Shown here: positions 1 to 8,259 of the stretch, piece after piece
Position numbering within the stretch: the first letter of the stretch is position 1
How the letters are laid out: each line of letters opens with the position of its first letter
The notes under the pieces: generated by a model
What the model was told of the DNA's origin: nothing
Seen by the model: the letters and a program-made list of their open reading frames with translations, nothing else
Databases searched by the model: none
From: Actinomycetes bacterium
GTDB lineage: Bacteria > Actinomycetota > Actinomycetes > Jiangellales > Jiangellaceae
Assembly: GCA_021793295.1 (NCBI GenBank)
Contig: JAJYTA010000033.1
Coordinates: forward strand, 1 to 32,522
Reading direction: 5' to 3'
DNA length: 32,522 nt
Position numbers and translations under genes: made by a program

Positions 1-1365
1 GGACACCGTGACCTCGAGCGAGTCGCGGGCCGCACGCCGCAGCAGCTCGCGGCGCATTCTCTCCGGCCCCGCACCGCGCCCCCGCCCAGGCGGCAGCTGC
101 CCGGACCGAGCCCGCGCGAGCAGCGCGAACCGGCTCAAGGACTGCGAGATCGGGATCCCGATGTTCCAGCCCGAGTAGGAGTCCAGCTCGCCGCGCTGGA
201 TGTGCTCGTCGAGCAGCGGGAGCAGCCGAGGGTCGCTGCGCCCGGCGATGGCGTCGTCCCCCAGCGCCACGGTTCGCCCGTCGCGGACGTACTGCACGAG
301 TCGATCCGCGAAGGGCACGACAGACGCCGAGCTGCCGCCGGTGTTGGCCATCAACACGATGTCCGCGTCGTCGAGGTGATCGACCACGCGCCCGCCGATG
401 ATCTCGACGTAGCCCTTGATCAGCTCGGCGTAGGGGATGTTCTGGTATGGCGCTGTCCACTCGTCGCCGTGCACCCGCGAGTACTCGACGTAGACCTGCG
501 GGCGCACCGCCGCGTCTTCGACGGCGATCTTGGCCAGCAGGACCGACGCGACGACGTCCGCGCCCGGGTAGAGCTTGACCCGGTCGCCGACGCCGAGCGC
601 CTCGATGTGCGCGAGCAGCGCCTGCGCCTCGGGGCGGTGCAACCCGGTGCCCGAAGCGTCGTCCTGGCCCATGACGAGAAAGTCGATCACGCCCTCGGCG
701 GCCCAGCTGATCATGCGCAGGTTGATCTCGTGGTTGCGCGCCCTGGTGGCCAGATAGTCCTCGCGGACCTCGAGCGGGATCTCGGCTTCGAGCGCCTCGA
801 GCTCGGCTCGTTTGTCTTCCATGCCGAGGTTCTCCACCTCGTCGACCAAGGTCGCCCAGATCCGCAGTTGGGTGCGCCACGGGCCTTCCGGCGTCAGCCG
901 CATGATGGTGTCGAAGGCGTACAGGCGCTTGCGCGGATTCTGCCGCTTCACGGTGCGTACGGCTTCGAGTTGACGCTCGGCATCTGCGCGGCTCACGCTG
1001 CTGTTGCGGGAGTTCAGCAGGCCTCCGTACGCGAGCATCGGCAGCGCGACTACGACGGCGTCGGCGCGGTGCGCCGCCCGGACGAGCCAATGCCCCGCCG
1101 CCCGGCCGTCACCGGGCGTGAAGTGCCGGCCGAGGACGTGATGCTCCGGCGTGACCATGGCATAGCCCGCCGCGCCGGCCAGTTTTTGCGGCGCGTACCA
1201 CGTGTAGGGGCGGTCATCCAGCGGGACCAGGGCGATCGTCCCCAGATCGACCTCGGCCGCGGCATTCGCCCGGCCGGCTGCGCCCAGCCAGGGCACGACG
1301 GCGAGGCCGGCGCCCGCGGCAGCGCCCTTCACGAGCGAACGACGACTCAACACGAACTCGGACAC
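1..1365 (-). CDS. DUF4127-family protein, Tat-exported, C-terminus cut by window edge
   Basis: Reading leftward from a GTG at 1365 gives 455 codons with no stop before the window edge, so the C-terminus is missing. GGAG sits about 8 nt upstream of the GTG. The N-terminus has a twin-arginine signal (SRRSLVKG, then a hydrophobic Ala/Gly stretch and an Ala-rich ANAAAE cleavage region), so export in folded form is likely. The mature part opens with LVPLDDRPYTWY, followed by LPMLAYGGLLNSR, a 'DTIMR' stretch and GQDDASG near the middle. These are the hallmark segments I associate with DUF4127 (PF13552), whose members are about 500 residues and have no established activity. It diverges from a LacI-led sugar operon and shares its operator region, so co-regulation is inferred. 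A carbohydrate-active role is a guess from context. An in-frame GTG four codons later is an alternative start. Confidence 0.8.
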   Translation of the reverse strand, partial: MSEFVLSRRSLVKGAAAGAGLAVVPWLGAAGRANAAAEVDLGTIALVPLDDRPYTWYAPQKLAGAAGYAMVTPEHHVLGRHFTPGDGRAAGHWLVRAAHRADAVVVALPMLAYGGLLNSRNSSVSRADAERQLEAVRTVKRQNPRKRLYAFDTIMRLTPEGPWRTQLRIWATLVDEVENLGMEDKRAELEALEAEIPLEVREDYLATRARNHEINLRMISWAAEGVIDFLVMGQDDASGTGLHRPEAQALLAHIEALGVGDRVKLYPGADVVASVLLAKIAVEDAAVRPQVYVEYSRVHGDEWTAPYQNIPYAELIKGYVEIIGGRVVDHLDDADIVLMANTGGSSASVVPFADRLVQYVRDGRTVALGDDAIAGRSDPRLLPLLDEHIQRGELDSYSGWNIGIPISQSLSRFALLARARSGQLPPGRGRGAGPERMRRELLRRAARDSLEVTVS

Positions 1366-1402
1366 TGCCCACTCCTCAAGCTCCGGGGGTCGGTCGAGCA
1401 AG

Positions 1403-1432
1403 ACTCTGGGCGGTCACCGAACCGTTCGTCAA
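1403..1432 (-). promoter_or_regulatory. Candidate promoter of the DUF4127 gene
   Basis: On the minus strand TTGACG (1432-1427) is followed after 18 bp by CAGAGT (1408-1403), about 40 nt before the GTG at 1365. The -35 is good and the -10 is weak. It is called mainly because it pairs symmetrically with the rightward promoter around the operator at 1446-1461. Confidence 0.35.
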
Positions 1433-1445
1433 GAGTTTCCGCCGT

Positions 1446-1461
1446 GATAATTCGGATTATC
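1446..1461. promoter_or_regulatory. Candidate LacI-family operator O1
   Basis: GATAATTCGGATTATC is an AT-rich inverted repeat (arms GATAAT/ATTATC) centred on CG, the layout typical of LacI-family operators. It stands out in GC-rich surroundings and lies midway between the two divergent -35 elements (13-14 bp from each). A second version lies at 1524-1539. Confidence 0.6.
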
Positions 1462-1475
1462 CGTCGACCACCGGC

Positions 1476-1505
1476 TTGACAGGACCGTCCGCGACCCTGC
1501 AGTGT
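1476..1505 (+). promoter_or_regulatory. Candidate promoter of the lacI-led operon
   Basis: A perfect TTGACA (1476-1481) is followed after 18 bp by CAGTGT (1500-1505), which shares only the A and final T of a -10. The start would fall near 1512, upstream of operator O2 and of the ribosome-binding site AGAGGAG before the ATG at 1555. Confidence 0.4.
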
Positions 1506-1523
1506 TCGTCATGCCTCGCCGCT

Positions 1524-1539
1524 GCCAATACGCATTATC
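1524..1539. promoter_or_regulatory. Candidate LacI-family operator O2
   Basis: GCCAATACGCATTATC matches O1 at 12 of 16 positions, including the pattern AATnCGnATTATC and the central CG. It lies between the probable transcription start and the lacI start codon. Its spacing of 78 bp from O1 would suit repression by looping or by two dimers. Confidence 0.5.
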
Positions 1540-1554
1540 GAGAGGAGCCGAACG

Positions 1555-2583
1555 ATGCCCAGCCGCTCTGGCCGGATCACCCAGCGCGACATCGCCCGGC
1601 TCGCACAGGTGAGTCAAACCACCGTGTCGATGGTGCTCAACGACCGCCACGTCCCCGGCGTTCGGATCGCTCCGGCCACCCGTGAGCGTGTCCTGCAGGT
1701 CATCCGCGAAACCGGGTACGTCGCCGACCCGGTCGCGCGGCGCATGCAGGCCGGGCGCAACCAGATCATCGGCGTGTTCACCTACGAGCGGGTGTTCCCC
1801 AGCACCAGTGCGGACTTCTTCCACCCGTTCCTGGTCGGCATCGAGGAGCACTCCGAACGGCTCGGCTGCGACCTTCTGTTGTTCACCAGCGCACCGACCG
1901 GCGCAGGGCGGCGCATCTTCCACGAGAACACCCGGCTCCGCCTGGCCGATGGCTGCCTGTTGCTCGGGCGGGAGATCCCGGCCGACGAGCTCGGCCGGCT
2001 CAACGCCGAGGCCTACCCGTTCGTCGCCATCGGCCGTCGCGACGACGCCAACGGCCCGGTCCCCTACGTCGGAGCCGCCTACGCCGATGCCACCGCCGAG
2101 CTCGTCGAACGAGCTCGCGCGCTCGGCCACCGCGAGTTCGCCTACGTCGGGGACGGCGCGAGCCCGGAGTCGGCCGTGGATCGCTGGCAAGGTTTCACCC
2201 GGGCGGGTGGGCAGCGACACGAGCCGACCACCGGACGCGACATCGGCGACATCCTCGACACGCTGCTCGCCGCGGGCGTGACCGCCGCCTTGGCCGAGGG
2301 ATCCGACGACGCAGTCAACCTCGCCGCCGCTGCCGAAGCCCGCGGCCTGGCAGTACCCGGCGACCTGTCGATCCTCGCGCTCGGCGACCCCATCGACGTC
2401 GTCCCGGACCGCCAGTTCAGTGGATTCCATCTCCCGCGCCGCGACATGGGCACCCAGGCGGTGGAGGTGCTGACCGCGATCCTCTCCGGCGACGACGTCG
2501 AATCTCAGCGGCTGCTGCCGTGCCAGTTCGTCGAGGGCGAGACCCTCGGCCCACCTCATGAACGCGACCCGAAAGGAAGATAG
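1555..2583 (+). CDS. LacI-family transcriptional repressor
   Basis: This 342-residue protein has the normal LacI-family size. The N-terminal helix-turn-helix and hinge are clear: ITQRDIARLAQVSQTTVSMVLNDR (about residues 7-30) and then ERVLQVIRETGYVADPVARRMQ. The periplasmic-binding-protein-like effector domain starts at IIGVFTYE (about residue 68) and includes a DGCLLLGREI segment. The ATG has AGAGGAG 7 nt upstream. It is the first gene of the operon, and its stop overlaps the GTG of the oxidoreductase gene by 1 bp (TAGTG). It presumably represses its own operon and perhaps the divergent DUF4127 gene through the operators at 1446 and 1524. The inducer is not evident from sequence; an amino sugar or its phosphate is inferred from nanE and the ROK kinase downstream. 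Confidence 0.93.
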   Translation: MPSRSGRITQRDIARLAQVSQTTVSMVLNDRHVPGVRIAPATRERVLQVIRETGYVADPVARRMQAGRNQIIGVFTYERVFPSTSADFFHPFLVGIEEHSERLGCDLLLFTSAPTGAGRRIFHENTRLRLADGCLLLGREIPADELGRLNAEAYPFVAIGRRDDANGPVPYVGAAYADATAELVERARALGHREFAYVGDGASPESAVDRWQGFTRAGGQRHEPTTGRDIGDILDTLLAAGVTAALAEGSDDAVNLAAAAEARGLAVPGDLSILALGDPIDVVPDRQFSGFHLPRRDMGTQAVEVLTAILSGDDVESQRLLPCQFVEGETLGPPHERDPKGR

Positions 2584-4181
2584 TGCGTACAGACGTCCTC
2601 GTCGTCGGCGGAGGGATGGGCGGCGTTGCCGCTGCGCTCGCGGCATTGCGAGCCGGGCGGTCGGTCATCCTCACCGAGGAGTTCCCCTGGCTCGGGGGCC
2701 AGCTCACGAGCCAGGCGGTGCCGCCCGACGAGCACTCGTGGGTCGAGGAGTTCGGCATCACCGCCTCGTACCGCCGGCTCCGCGAGAGCATCCGCGATTT
2801 CTACCGCGCGCATTACCCGCTGACCGACGCCGCCCGCGCGCAGCCCGACCTCAATCCCGGCGCCGGGTACGTGTCCCGGCTGTGTCATGAACCGCGAGTA
2901 GCCGCCGCGGTGATCGAGACGATGTTGCTTCCCTACCGCTCATCCGGGCGGCTCACCGTCCTGCAACCGGTACGCCCGGTCGGCGCGGACGTGGACGGCG
3001 ACGTGGTGCGGGCGGTGACGGTCGAGAACCTGCACGACCACGCGACGACGACGATCGAAGCTCCGTACGTGGTCGACGCCACCGAGACCGGCGAGTTGCT
3101 GCCGCTGACCGGCACCGAGTACGTCACGGGCTTCGAGTCGCAGGCCGACACCGGGGAGCCCAGTGCGCCCCAGCACGCTCAGCCGATGAACATGCAGGCG
3201 GTGTCGTTCTGCTTCGCGATCGACCATGTCGACGGCGATCACACGATCGACCGGCCGGCCAGCTACGACTTCTGGCGCGCTTACCAGCCGCCGTACTGGG
3301 GTGCCCCCTTTCTGTCCTGGACCGGGCCGGATCCCCGGACGTTGGACACCGTGCAGCGAGCATTCACCCCCAACCCCGATGACGACCCGCAGGCCGTGCT
3401 CGCCGATCAGCGGGTCAACCCCGGTGGCGACGATCTGTGGACGTTCCGCCGGATCGCCGCGCGGCGCAATTTCGCCGACGGCTTCTACGCCAGCGACATC
3501 ACCCTGGTCAACTGGCCGATGATCGATTACCTCGAAGGCCCCGTCATCGACGTGCCCGACGCCGACGACCACCTGGCCCACGCCCGGGAGCTGTCGTACT
3601 CGGTCCTGTACTGGATGCAGACCGAGGCGCCTCGTCCCGACGGCGGCACCGGGTTCCCGGGCCTGCGGCTGCGCGGCGACGTCACCGGCGACCCCAGCGG
3701 GTTGGCGCAGGCGCCGTACATCCGCGAGGCACGCCGGATCCGAGCCGAATACACCGTCGTCGAGCAGGACCTGGCCAGCGCCGTACGCGGCGACAAAGGA
3801 GCGGTGTCGTACCACGACTCCGTCGGCGTCGGGATGTATCGGATCGACCTGCACCCGTCGACCGGAGGCGACAACTACATCGACGTCGCCGCCGAGCCGT
3901 TCGAGATCCCACTGGGAGCGCTCCTCCCCCGCCGGATGCGCAACCTGCTGCCGGCGGGCAAGAACATCGGCACGACCCACATCACCAACGGCTGTTACCG
4001 CCTGCATCCGGTCGAATGGAACATCGGCGAGGTCGCGGGCCGGTTGGCGGCGTACTGCCTGGAGCATCGGACCGCTCCGACGGCGGTGCGCAACGACCCG
4101 CGTAGCTTGGCCGACTTCCAATCCGTGTTGACCGCCGAAGGCATCGAGCTGCGCTGGCCGGAGGGCGTCTCCGGCTACTGA
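2583..4181 (+). CDS. FAD-dependent oxidoreductase (FAD_oxidored, PF12831-like)
   Basis: A 532-residue flavoprotein. It starts with a beta-alpha-beta FAD-binding fold, VLVVGGGMGGVAAALAALRAG (GxGxxG at residues 9-14), followed by the acidic ILTEE and the LGGQ motif. A central VDATETGELLPL segment and a C-terminal LLPAGKNIGTTHITNG plus RLHPVEWNIGEVAGRLAAY close the FAD site as in the FAD_oxidored family. There is no signal peptide, so it is cytoplasmic. GTG start with AGGAAG 5 nt upstream, overlapping the lacI stop by one base. A 50-nt gap with a hairpin separates it from the binding-protein gene. Its substrate is unknown. The position inside a sugar-uptake operon suggests oxidation, or redox-assisted cleavage, of the imported glycoside or amino sugar, which is inference only. 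Confidence 0.85.
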   Translation: MRTDVLVVGGGMGGVAAALAALRAGRSVILTEEFPWLGGQLTSQAVPPDEHSWVEEFGITASYRRLRESIRDFYRAHYPLTDAARAQPDLNPGAGYVSRLCHEPRVAAAVIETMLLPYRSSGRLTVLQPVRPVGADVDGDVVRAVTVENLHDHATTTIEAPYVVDATETGELLPLTGTEYVTGFESQADTGEPSAPQHAQPMNMQAVSFCFAIDHVDGDHTIDRPASYDFWRAYQPPYWGAPFLSWTGPDPRTLDTVQRAFTPNPDDDPQAVLADQRVNPGGDDLWTFRRIAARRNFADGFYASDITLVNWPMIDYLEGPVIDVPDADDHLAHARELSYSVLYWMQTEAPRPDGGTGFPGLRLRGDVTGDPSGLAQAPYIREARRIRAEYTVVEQDLASAVRGDKGAVSYHDSVGVGMYRIDLHPSTGGDNYIDVAAEPFEIPLGALLPRRMRNLLPAGKNIGTTHITNGCYRLHPVEWNIGEVAGRLAAYCLEHRTAPTAVRNDPRSLADFQSVLTAEGIELRWPEGVSGY

Positions 4182-4185
4182 CCCC

Positions 4186-4215
4186 GGGGCGCTCGCCGCC
4201 GGCGGCTATCGCCCC
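4186..4215 (+). promoter_or_regulatory. Intercistronic hairpin upstream of the binding-protein gene
   Basis: GGGGCG (4186-4191) pairs with CGCCCC (4210-4215), and the loop contains the palindrome GCCGCCGGCGGC. There is no U-tract. It sits between the oxidoreductase stop and the SD (AAGGAG) of the binding-protein gene, where RNA processing or 5' protection often raises binding-protein expression. Confidence 0.4.
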
Positions 4216-4231
4216 TGACGAAGGAGTACTG

Positions 4232-5527
4232 ATGAGAACTGTCCGTACCGGTCGCGGCTGGCTGGCCGTGACCGCGCTCGCGGCGATCACGCTGGCCGCG
4301 TGTGGTGCCGACTCGTCTGACGACGGGGGTACCGCCGACGGGCCCGTAGAGCTGCGTATGACCGTGTGGACCGCTGACGAGGCGCAGCTGGCGATGTTCC
4401 AGGAGATCGGTGACGCCTATGTCGCCGAACACGGCGACACCGTGTCGGACGTGTCGTTCGAGACGCTGCCGTTCGAGGAATACACCACGGGCCTCACCAC
4501 TCAGATCGCCGGCGGCAATCCGCCGGATCTGGCCTGGATCTTCGAGAACTCCGCTCCGGAGTTCGTCGACAGCGGCGCCCTGCTCGACCTGCGCCCGGTG
4601 CTCGAGCAGGCCGAGGGATACGAGTTCGATGACCTCGAACCCGACGCGCTGAACCTGTGGAGCTCTGGCGACGGCCTGTTCGCCTACCCGTTCTCCAACA
4701 GCCCGTTCGGGATCTTCGTCAATCTCGACCACCTCGCCGCCGCCGGGCAACCGACCCCCGCCGAGCTCATCGCCAACGGCGAGTGGACCTGGGACAAGGC
4801 CGCCGAGATCGCAGCGGCAGCCGCGCAGGCCAGCGGAAAGTCGGGATTGGTCGTCCGCGACTTCGAGTTCTCCGCGTGGGACAACCTCGCCACGATCTGG
4901 AACGGCTGGGACGCCCGGCCCTGGTCCGACGACGGCACGACGTGCGAGTTCGATGCACCGGAGATGGTCGACGCGCTCACCTGGTTCCACGACCAGGTGT
5001 TCGTCGAGCAAGCGATCCCGGGGCCGGGCACCACGGCCGACTTCTTCGCCGGCGATGCCGCCTTGACCATCACCCAGATCAGCCGTGCCTCGGCTTTGGA
5101 CGACAGCTTCGCGTGGGATCTCGTGCCGCTACCGGCAGGCCCGGCCGAGCAGGTCAGCGTCATCGGCCAGGCCGGCATCGGGGTCTTCGCCGACGGCCCG
5201 AACGCCGAAGCTGCCGCCGATTTCTTGGCCTACTTCACCAACCCGGAGAACGCCGAGAAGCTCTCGACCTACTTCCCGCCGCCGCGCACGTCGCTGCTCA
5301 ACGCTGACACGTTGAAGGCGGCGAACCCGAAGTTGACCGCCGAACAGCTGCAGTCCGTGGTCGTCGACGGCATCAAGGGGGCGCAGACCAAGCCGGCGCA
5401 CGCCAAGTTCTCGCAACTGCAGCAGACGGTGCGAGCCGAGCTGGACGCACTGTGGGAGCCCGGTGCTGACGTCGAAGCCGTCGCAGCGTCGGTGTGCACC
5501 GCGATCGACCCGCTGCTGGGCGGCTGA
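4232..5527 (+). CDS. Sugar ABC transporter substrate-binding lipoprotein (CUT1 type)
   Basis: A 431-residue extracellular solute-binding protein of the SBP_bac_1 type. It has a lipoprotein signal: basic start MRTVRTGRGW, hydrophobic core, and lipobox LAAC with the Cys at about residue 24, followed by a Ser/Asp-rich linker. The mature part opens with ELRMTVWTADEAQLAMFQEI and has GGNPPDLAWIFE, the family segment for docking partners. AAGGAG lies 6-7 nt before the ATG. Only 8 bp separate it from the first permease gene. No ATPase gene accompanies the transporter. In actinomycetes CUT1 systems often share a multitask ATPase such as MsiK encoded elsewhere, so this is probably complete rather than broken. 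The ligand is likely an amino sugar or oligosaccharide, given nanE downstream. Confidence 0.9.
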   Translation: MRTVRTGRGWLAVTALAAITLAACGADSSDDGGTADGPVELRMTVWTADEAQLAMFQEIGDAYVAEHGDTVSDVSFETLPFEEYTTGLTTQIAGGNPPDLAWIFENSAPEFVDSGALLDLRPVLEQAEGYEFDDLEPDALNLWSSGDGLFAYPFSNSPFGIFVNLDHLAAAGQPTPAELIANGEWTWDKAAEIAAAAAQASGKSGLVVRDFEFSAWDNLATIWNGWDARPWSDDGTTCEFDAPEMVDALTWFHDQVFVEQAIPGPGTTADFFAGDAALTITQISRASALDDSFAWDLVPLPAGPAEQVSVIGQAGIGVFADGPNAEAAADFLAYFTNPENAEKLSTYFPPPRTSLLNADTLKAANPKLTAEQLQSVVVDGIKGAQTKPAHAKFSQLQQTVRAELDALWEPGADVEAVAASVCTAIDPLLGG

Positions 5528-5535
5528 CCTCCACC

Positions 5536-6471
5536 ATGAGTGCCACGCTCGACCGATCGACGCGTCGCCGGGCCACATCGGCCCGGCGGCGCTCCACCGC
5601 TCGCCGTGCGGACGTCCTGACCGGCTACGCCTTCGTGACACCGCAGCTGGTCGGCAGTGCAGTGTTCGTCATCGGGCCGCTGATCGCGGTCGGGTGGTAC
5701 AGCCTGCACGACTGGAACGTGCTGGCGAACAGCTTCACGTTCACCGGCGCGGCGAACTACCAGCGCTTGATCGACGACCCGAGTTTCGTCGACTCGCTCA
5801 AGGCCAGCGGGATCTTCTCCGCCGGGCTGGTCGTGCTCAACGTCGGGCTGGCGCTGCTCTTGGCGGTCATGCTCAATCAACGCATGCGCGGCACCACGAC
5901 GTTTCGCACGTTCTTCTTCTCCCCGGTCGTGGTCTCGCTGGTCGCGTGGACCATCGTGTGGGGTTTCCTGCTGCAGGCCGACGGCGGCATCAACGGCTTC
6001 TTGTCCCAGATCGGTGTGGACGGGCCGAACTGGCTGCGCCGGGAGGACACGGCCATGCTGTCGGTCATCGTGGTGCAGGTGTTCAAGAACGTCGGGTTGA
6101 ACATGGTGCTCTTCCTTGCCGCGTTGCAGGGCGTGCCCGGTGAGATCAGAGAGGCGGCCAGGGTCGACGGAGCTTCGGCGTGGCGTTCGTTCCGCTCGAT
6201 CACCATTCCGCTCATCAGCCCGACGATCCTGTTGGTCTCGATCCTGACCATCGTCGGGTCGCTGCAGGTGTTCGCCCAGATCGCCGTGCTCACCCAGGGC
6301 GGGCCGGGCACGTCCACCACGGTGCTGGTCTATTACCTGTACCAGCAGGCGTTCCAGTTCAACGAGTTCGGCTACGCCAGCACGGTCTCGGTGGTGTTGT
6401 TCCTCATCGTCGCCGTCCTGACGCTGGTGCAGTGGCAGACCCGGAAGCGGTGGGTGTTCCATGAAGTCTGA
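5536..6471 (+). CDS. Sugar ABC transporter permease (MalF/UgpA-like)
   Basis: A 311-residue inner-membrane permease. After a basic cytoplasmic N-terminus (RRRSTARRAD) come about six hydrophobic spans, beginning with FVTPQLVGSAVFVIGPLIAV. The EAA loop that contacts the ATPase is GEIREAARVDGASAWRSFR followed by SITIPLISP. I chose the ATG at 5536, 8 bp after the binding-protein stop, because it gives a normal-length N-terminus. An ATG at 5494 would overlap the upstream gene and add 14 non-conserved residues. No strong SD precedes 5536, so translational coupling is likely. It pairs with the next permease, whose start overlaps its end by 11 bp. Confidence 0.9.
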   Translation: MSATLDRSTRRRATSARRRSTARRADVLTGYAFVTPQLVGSAVFVIGPLIAVGWYSLHDWNVLANSFTFTGAANYQRLIDDPSFVDSLKASGIFSAGLVVLNVGLALLLAVMLNQRMRGTTTFRTFFFSPVVVSLVAWTIVWGFLLQADGGINGFLSQIGVDGPNWLRREDTAMLSVIVVQVFKNVGLNMVLFLAALQGVPGEIREAARVDGASAWRSFRSITIPLISPTILLVSILTIVGSLQVFAQIAVLTQGGPGTSTTVLVYYLYQQAFQFNEFGYASTVSVVLFLIVAVLTLVQWQTRKRWVFHEV

Positions 6472-7372
6472 GGTCGTCGACACCCGCGAGCCGAGTGCTG
6501 CCGCCGTCGCTGCCGCACCGCCGACCAAGCGCACCCGCCCGCGCCGGCCGGTCAAGCGCATCGCCTTGATGGTGGCGCTCATCGTTCTGGCCGTCCCGTT
6601 CGTCTTCCCCACCTGGTGGATGGTGACGTCGAGCTTCAAGCCGATGAGCGAGATCCTGCGGATCCCGCCGACGCTGTGGCCGGCCGCACCGACCACCGAG
6701 GCGTACGGCCAGGTCTTCGACCTGCAGCCGTTCGCGCAGCAGTACTGGAACAGTCTCTACATCGCCGCTGTGGTGACGATCGGGACGATCCTGGTCTCGT
6801 CCATGGCCGGCTACGCCTTCGCGCGCATCGCGTTCCCCGGCGCGAACGTGTTGTTCGTGGTCGTGCTCGTGGGCTTGCTGGTACCGGCTGAGGTGACGAT
6901 CGTCCCGCTGTTCCGCCTGGTGAACGCCGTCGGCATGATCGATACGCACTGGCCGCTGGTGGTCATCCCCATCATCGGGGCGCCCAGCGTGCTCGCGACG
7001 TTCATCATGCGCCAGTTCTTCCTCACCTTGCCCGGTGAGCTGGAGGACGCCGGCCGGGTGGACGGGCTCAGCCGCGCGGGCATCTTCCGGCGGATCGCCT
7101 TCCCGCTGGCCCGCCCGGCCATCGCCGCGGTGGCGATCTTCACGTTCATGCACTCGTGGAACCTGTTCCTCGAACCGCTCGTGTTCTTGTCGAGCAAGGA
7201 GAGCTTCACGTTGCCGCTGGCGCTCACCCAGTACGTCGACGCTTACGGCGGGCCGATCTGGAACGTCCAACTGGCGGCGACGACGCTCACCGTGCTGCCA
7301 GTGCTCGCCGTGTTCATCTTCGCCCAACGCCAGTTCGTCGAGGGGCTCGCGCACACCGGACTCAAAGGATGA
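6461..7372 (+). CDS. Sugar ABC transporter permease (MalG/UgpE-like)
   Basis: A 303-residue partner permease. A basic N-terminus (TKRTRPRRPVKR) leads into the first span, IALMVALIVLAVPFVFPTWW, and then the MVTSSFKP turn typical of MalG-type subunits. About six spans in total. The EAA motif is GELEDAGRVDGLSRAGIFRR followed by IAFPLARPA. The ATG lies inside the end of the previous permease gene (11-bp overlap), and its TGA overlaps the ATG of the ROK kinase (ATGA), so translation is coupled through the operon. Confidence 0.92.
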   Translation: MKSEVVDTREPSAAAVAAAPPTKRTRPRRPVKRIALMVALIVLAVPFVFPTWWMVTSSFKPMSEILRIPPTLWPAAPTTEAYGQVFDLQPFAQQYWNSLYIAAVVTIGTILVSSMAGYAFARIAFPGANVLFVVVLVGLLVPAEVTIVPLFRLVNAVGMIDTHWPLVVIPIIGAPSVLATFIMRQFFLTLPGELEDAGRVDGLSRAGIFRRIAFPLARPAIAAVAIFTFMHSWNLFLEPLVFLSSKESFTLPLALTQYVDAYGGPIWNVQLAATTLTVLPVLAVFIFAQRQFVEGLAHTGLKG

Positions 7373-8259
7373 CCGCGATCGGAGTCGACATCGGCGGCAC
7401 CAAGACGCTGGCCGGGCTGGTGAACGCCGAGGGGAAGGTGGTGTCGAGCAGAGAGGCGCCAACGCCGTCGGCCGCCGGTCCGGACGCGGTGCTGGCCACC
7501 GCAGCCGAGTTGGTCACCGCACTGGACACCGACGCCGACGTACCGGTGGGCGTGGGCGCGGCCGGGACGATCGACCACGTCACCGGGACCGTCCGCTTCG
7601 CCACCGACCACCTACCGAAGTGGACGGGGACGGCGGTCGCCGACGAGCTGCACCGGCGGACCGGGCGCACGGTCGTCGTCGACAACGACGTCAACGCCGC
7701 TGCGCTGGCTGAAGCCCGCTACGGCGTCGGTCGCGACCACGACCACCTGCTGCTCGTCGCCGTGGGAACCGGCCTGGGTGGCGGCTTGATCAGTGGTGGG
7801 CGTGTCTACCGGGGACGACGAAACGCCGCGCTGGAGATCGCGCATCTGTATGTGGGTGCCACCGGGGACGACGTGTGCGGCTGCGGGCGTACCGGCCATC
7901 TGGAGGCTGTCGCCTCCGGTACCGGCATCGCTCAGGCCTACGCCCGCGCATCCGGCGAGCAGACCAGCACGCGCGAGGTGGCCGAGCGCGCCCGTGCCGG
8001 AGAACCGACGGCGACCGAAGTGCTCGACCATGCCGGCGACACGCTGGGACGGGCGCTGGCCGGGTGCGTCGCCCTGTTCGACGTCGACGTCGTGGCGCTG
8101 GGGGGTAGTGTCGGCCCGGCGCTGCTCGCCCGGGCGACGGCGGCGTTCGAGGACGACCTGTTCGTGGCCCAGACCGACGTGGACCTGCTGCCGGTCGCTC
8201 TCGGCGCGAACGCGGTCGTGGTCGGGGCGGCGCTGATGGCCGTGGAGGGGCTGACATGA
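7369..8259 (+). CDS. nanK: ROK-family sugar kinase, probable N-acetylmannosamine kinase
   Basis: A 296-residue ROK kinase. The ATP phosphate-binding motif is GVDIGGTKTLAGL (residues 4-16), the catalytic Asp lies in VVDNDVNAAALAEARYG, and the glycine-rich AVGTGLGGGLISGG follows. The zinc-site region reads NAALEIAHLYV, then CGCGRTGHLEA. The usual CxCGxxGC has His in place of the last Cys and the preceding His is kept, so metal binding is still plausible. ATGA overlaps join it to the permease upstream and nanE downstream. That neighbour makes ManNAc (giving ManNAc-6-P) the likeliest substrate, but ROK specificity cannot be read reliably from sequence, and GlcNAc or glucose kinase are alternatives. 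Confidence 0.88.
   Translation: MTAIGVDIGGTKTLAGLVNAEGKVVSSREAPTPSAAGPDAVLATAAELVTALDTDADVPVGVGAAGTIDHVTGTVRFATDHLPKWTGTAVADELHRRTGRTVVVDNDVNAAALAEARYGVGRDHDHLLLVAVGTGLGGGLISGGRVYRGRRNAALEIAHLYVGATGDDVCGCGRTGHLEAVASGTGIAQAYARASGEQTSTREVAERARAGEPTATEVLDHAGDTLGRALAGCVALFDVDVVALGGSVGPALLARATAAFEDDLFVAQTDVDLLPVALGANAVVVGAALMAVEGLT

Noticed and set aside
202-1479. Long rightward open frame over the left end
   Set aside because: It is antisense to the DUF4127 gene, has Arg/His/Asp-rich low-complexity translation, no domain and no SD. The opposite strand has a signal peptide and family motifs.
1429-2646. 405-codon leftward frame opposite lacI
   Set aside because: Shadow of the LacI coding region. 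Its translation has no recognisable fold, and it would run through the divergent promoter and operators.
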